Shown here one piece after another: positions 14,801 to 15,307 of a stretch of DNA of 15,307 nt. Position 1 is the first letter of the stretch, and the number at the start of each line of letters is the position of its first letter. This DNA is from CALKMS01 sp036796755 (lineage in GTDB: Bacteria > Actinomycetota > Aquicultoria > SKW223 > CALKMS01). The stretch lies in NCBI GenBank assembly GCA_036796755.1, contig DAIRCJ010000032.1, forward strand, positions 1 to 15,307, given 5' to 3'. Below the pieces are notes generated by a model. That model had not been told where the DNA came from and ran no database searches. It saw only the letters and a list, made by a program, of their open reading frames with translations. Position numbers and translations under genes: made by a program.

Positions 14801-15290
14801 CTGTTTTAGCAGTAGCTAAACCGGCACCAGAAACAACCTTAACGGCCATTATTTTAGCCTCAGGGGCAACTCCTACTACATATTCGTCATTGTCTTCAGC
14901 GGCAATAATTCCGGCCACATGAGTCCCATGACCAATTTCGTCCATCGGGTCATTATCCGGCTTTATTTCCCAGAGCCAGCCGCAGAAATCCCAGCCGTAA
15001 ACATCATCAACAAACCCGTTTCCATCATCGTCTATTCCGTTGCCAGAGATTTCTCCCGGGTTAGTCCAGATGTTGTCATCAATATCGGGGTGGTTGTAGT
15101 CAACCCCGGTGTCAACCACGGCTACTACCACTCCGCTTCCGGTAACACCATTGTTTACCCAGGCGTTTGGGGCCTGAACTTTTTCTACCCCCCAGGGAAC
15201 TTTTTCTCCCAGGGTCTTAAATCGGGCATTGGGTTCAGCGTAAAGAACATCTGACTCTTTTTTTAATTGGGAAATAATTTTTTGGTGCCT
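11851..15290 (-). CDS. Secreted subtilisin-like serine protease (S8) with Ig-like, TIG and FG-GAP domains; 5' end broken or incomplete
   Basis: Numbering from the Val codon at 15131, the catalytic triad is Asp7 (VVDTGVD), His68 (GHGTHVAG) and Ser220 (SGTSMAAPHVAG), with oxyanion Asn159 (AAAGND). An insert with NGIDDDGNGFVDD suggests calcium binding. Ahead of it, ESDVLYAEPNARF is the end of an I9-type propeptide, so the GTG at 15131 cannot be the true start. That frame stops at TGA 15293-15291, probably through a one-base loss in a homopolymer; the gene should continue outside the window. After the protease (to about 275) come an Ig-like domain (283-376), a second beta domain (377-508), a region beginning APILLYAGS with a later YLKDGGKVLLTSE, like a glutamine-amidotransferase-like fold (509-800), a TIG domain (803-900), then 58-residue FG-GAP repeats. 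The 100-N gap breaks the frame; read in the right frame, the protein ends at TAG 11853-11851. No membrane or sorting anchor is visible. Confidence 0.88.
11854..12423 (-). repeat. 58-residue (174-base) tandem FG-GAP-like repeats at the protease C-terminus
   Basis: Each unit begins VWLS-G, continues GS-GWW and SGDFNGDGLADVA, and ends SRW-. The D-NGDG--D loop is a calcium-binding motif of FG-GAP/VCBS beta-propeller repeats. Visible are a partial unit (12423-12333), a unit from 12332 into the gap, a full unit from 12096 to 11923, and a truncated last unit from 11922 to the stop. The last copies are nearly identical in DNA: 55 bases are exact between 11869-11923 and 12043-12097, and another 55 between 11962-12016 and 12198-12252. 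This points to recent duplication or gene conversion. Confidence 0.9.
12098..12197. other. Assembly gap, 100 N
   Basis: Exactly 100 N, a conventional placeholder length. It lies inside the near-identical FG-GAP repeats, where short-read assembly is expected to fail. The reading frame and the repeat period both show that its real length is not 100. Confidence 0.97.
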
Positions 15291-15307
15291 TCATAAGTAG
15301 AATCACT

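Noticed and set aside
15129..15131. GTG as the start of the subtilase
   Set aside because: It encodes a Val inside the conserved strand leading to the catalytic Asp, has no ribosome binding site, and clear propeptide sequence continues upstream in the same frame.

Overview
The window is a bacterial chromosome segment, moderately AT-rich, with strong AGGAGG-type ribosome binding sites and frequent GTG or TTG starts. It looks like a scaffold from an uncultured organism, because it contains a run of exactly 100 N. The mix of genes suggests a respiring, probably anaerobic or facultative bacterium: a membrane-anchored multihaem c-type cytochrome of the NapC/NrfH type, a short isocitrate dehydrogenase, a DUF3467 protein and a secreted calcium-binding-type subtilase. 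I cannot assign a phylum from sequence alone.

Layout. At 1-357 (minus) is the N-terminus of a Rossmann-domain protein that runs out of the window. Divergent from it are isocitrate dehydrogenase (574-1581) and ribulose-phosphate 3-epimerase (1671-2348). Two membrane proteins of unknown function follow (2338-3009, overlapping rpe; and 3118-3927). They converge on a six-haem NapC/NirT-like cytochrome (3949-4671, minus). Next come a DUF3467 gene (4948-5247) and a stretch of about 640 bases with no protein gene. That stretch holds a strong candidate 6S RNA with its own consensus promoter and terminator, then the promoter and structured leader of rpsO (5892-6158). After the rpsO terminator, def and fmt (minus, 7765-6309) form the usual formyl-methionine operon. 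Two small, translationally coupled membrane proteins (8000-8631) precede a MacB/LolD-type ABC transporter pair (8827-11741). The right end is a large minus-strand secreted S8 protease with Ig-like, TIG and FG-GAP modules.

Functional grouping. Translation and growth functions (rpsO, def, fmt, 6S RNA) lie in the centre. Carbon metabolism (IDH, Rpe) is on the left. Envelope and extracellular functions (cytochrome, small membrane proteins, ABC/FtsX exporter, subtilase) make up the rest.

Most notable points: (1) the unannotated 6S-like RNA at 5504-5667, for which I could pair a continuous rod structure; (2) the 100-N gap inside the 58-residue FG-GAP repeats, which is out of frame and whose true length should be 38 + 174k bases; restoring the frame moves the protease stop codon to 11851; (3) a probable one-base frameshift in a homopolymer within the protease propeptide; (4) a cytoplasmic four-cysteine cluster and a CX3CH haem motif in the cytochrome.
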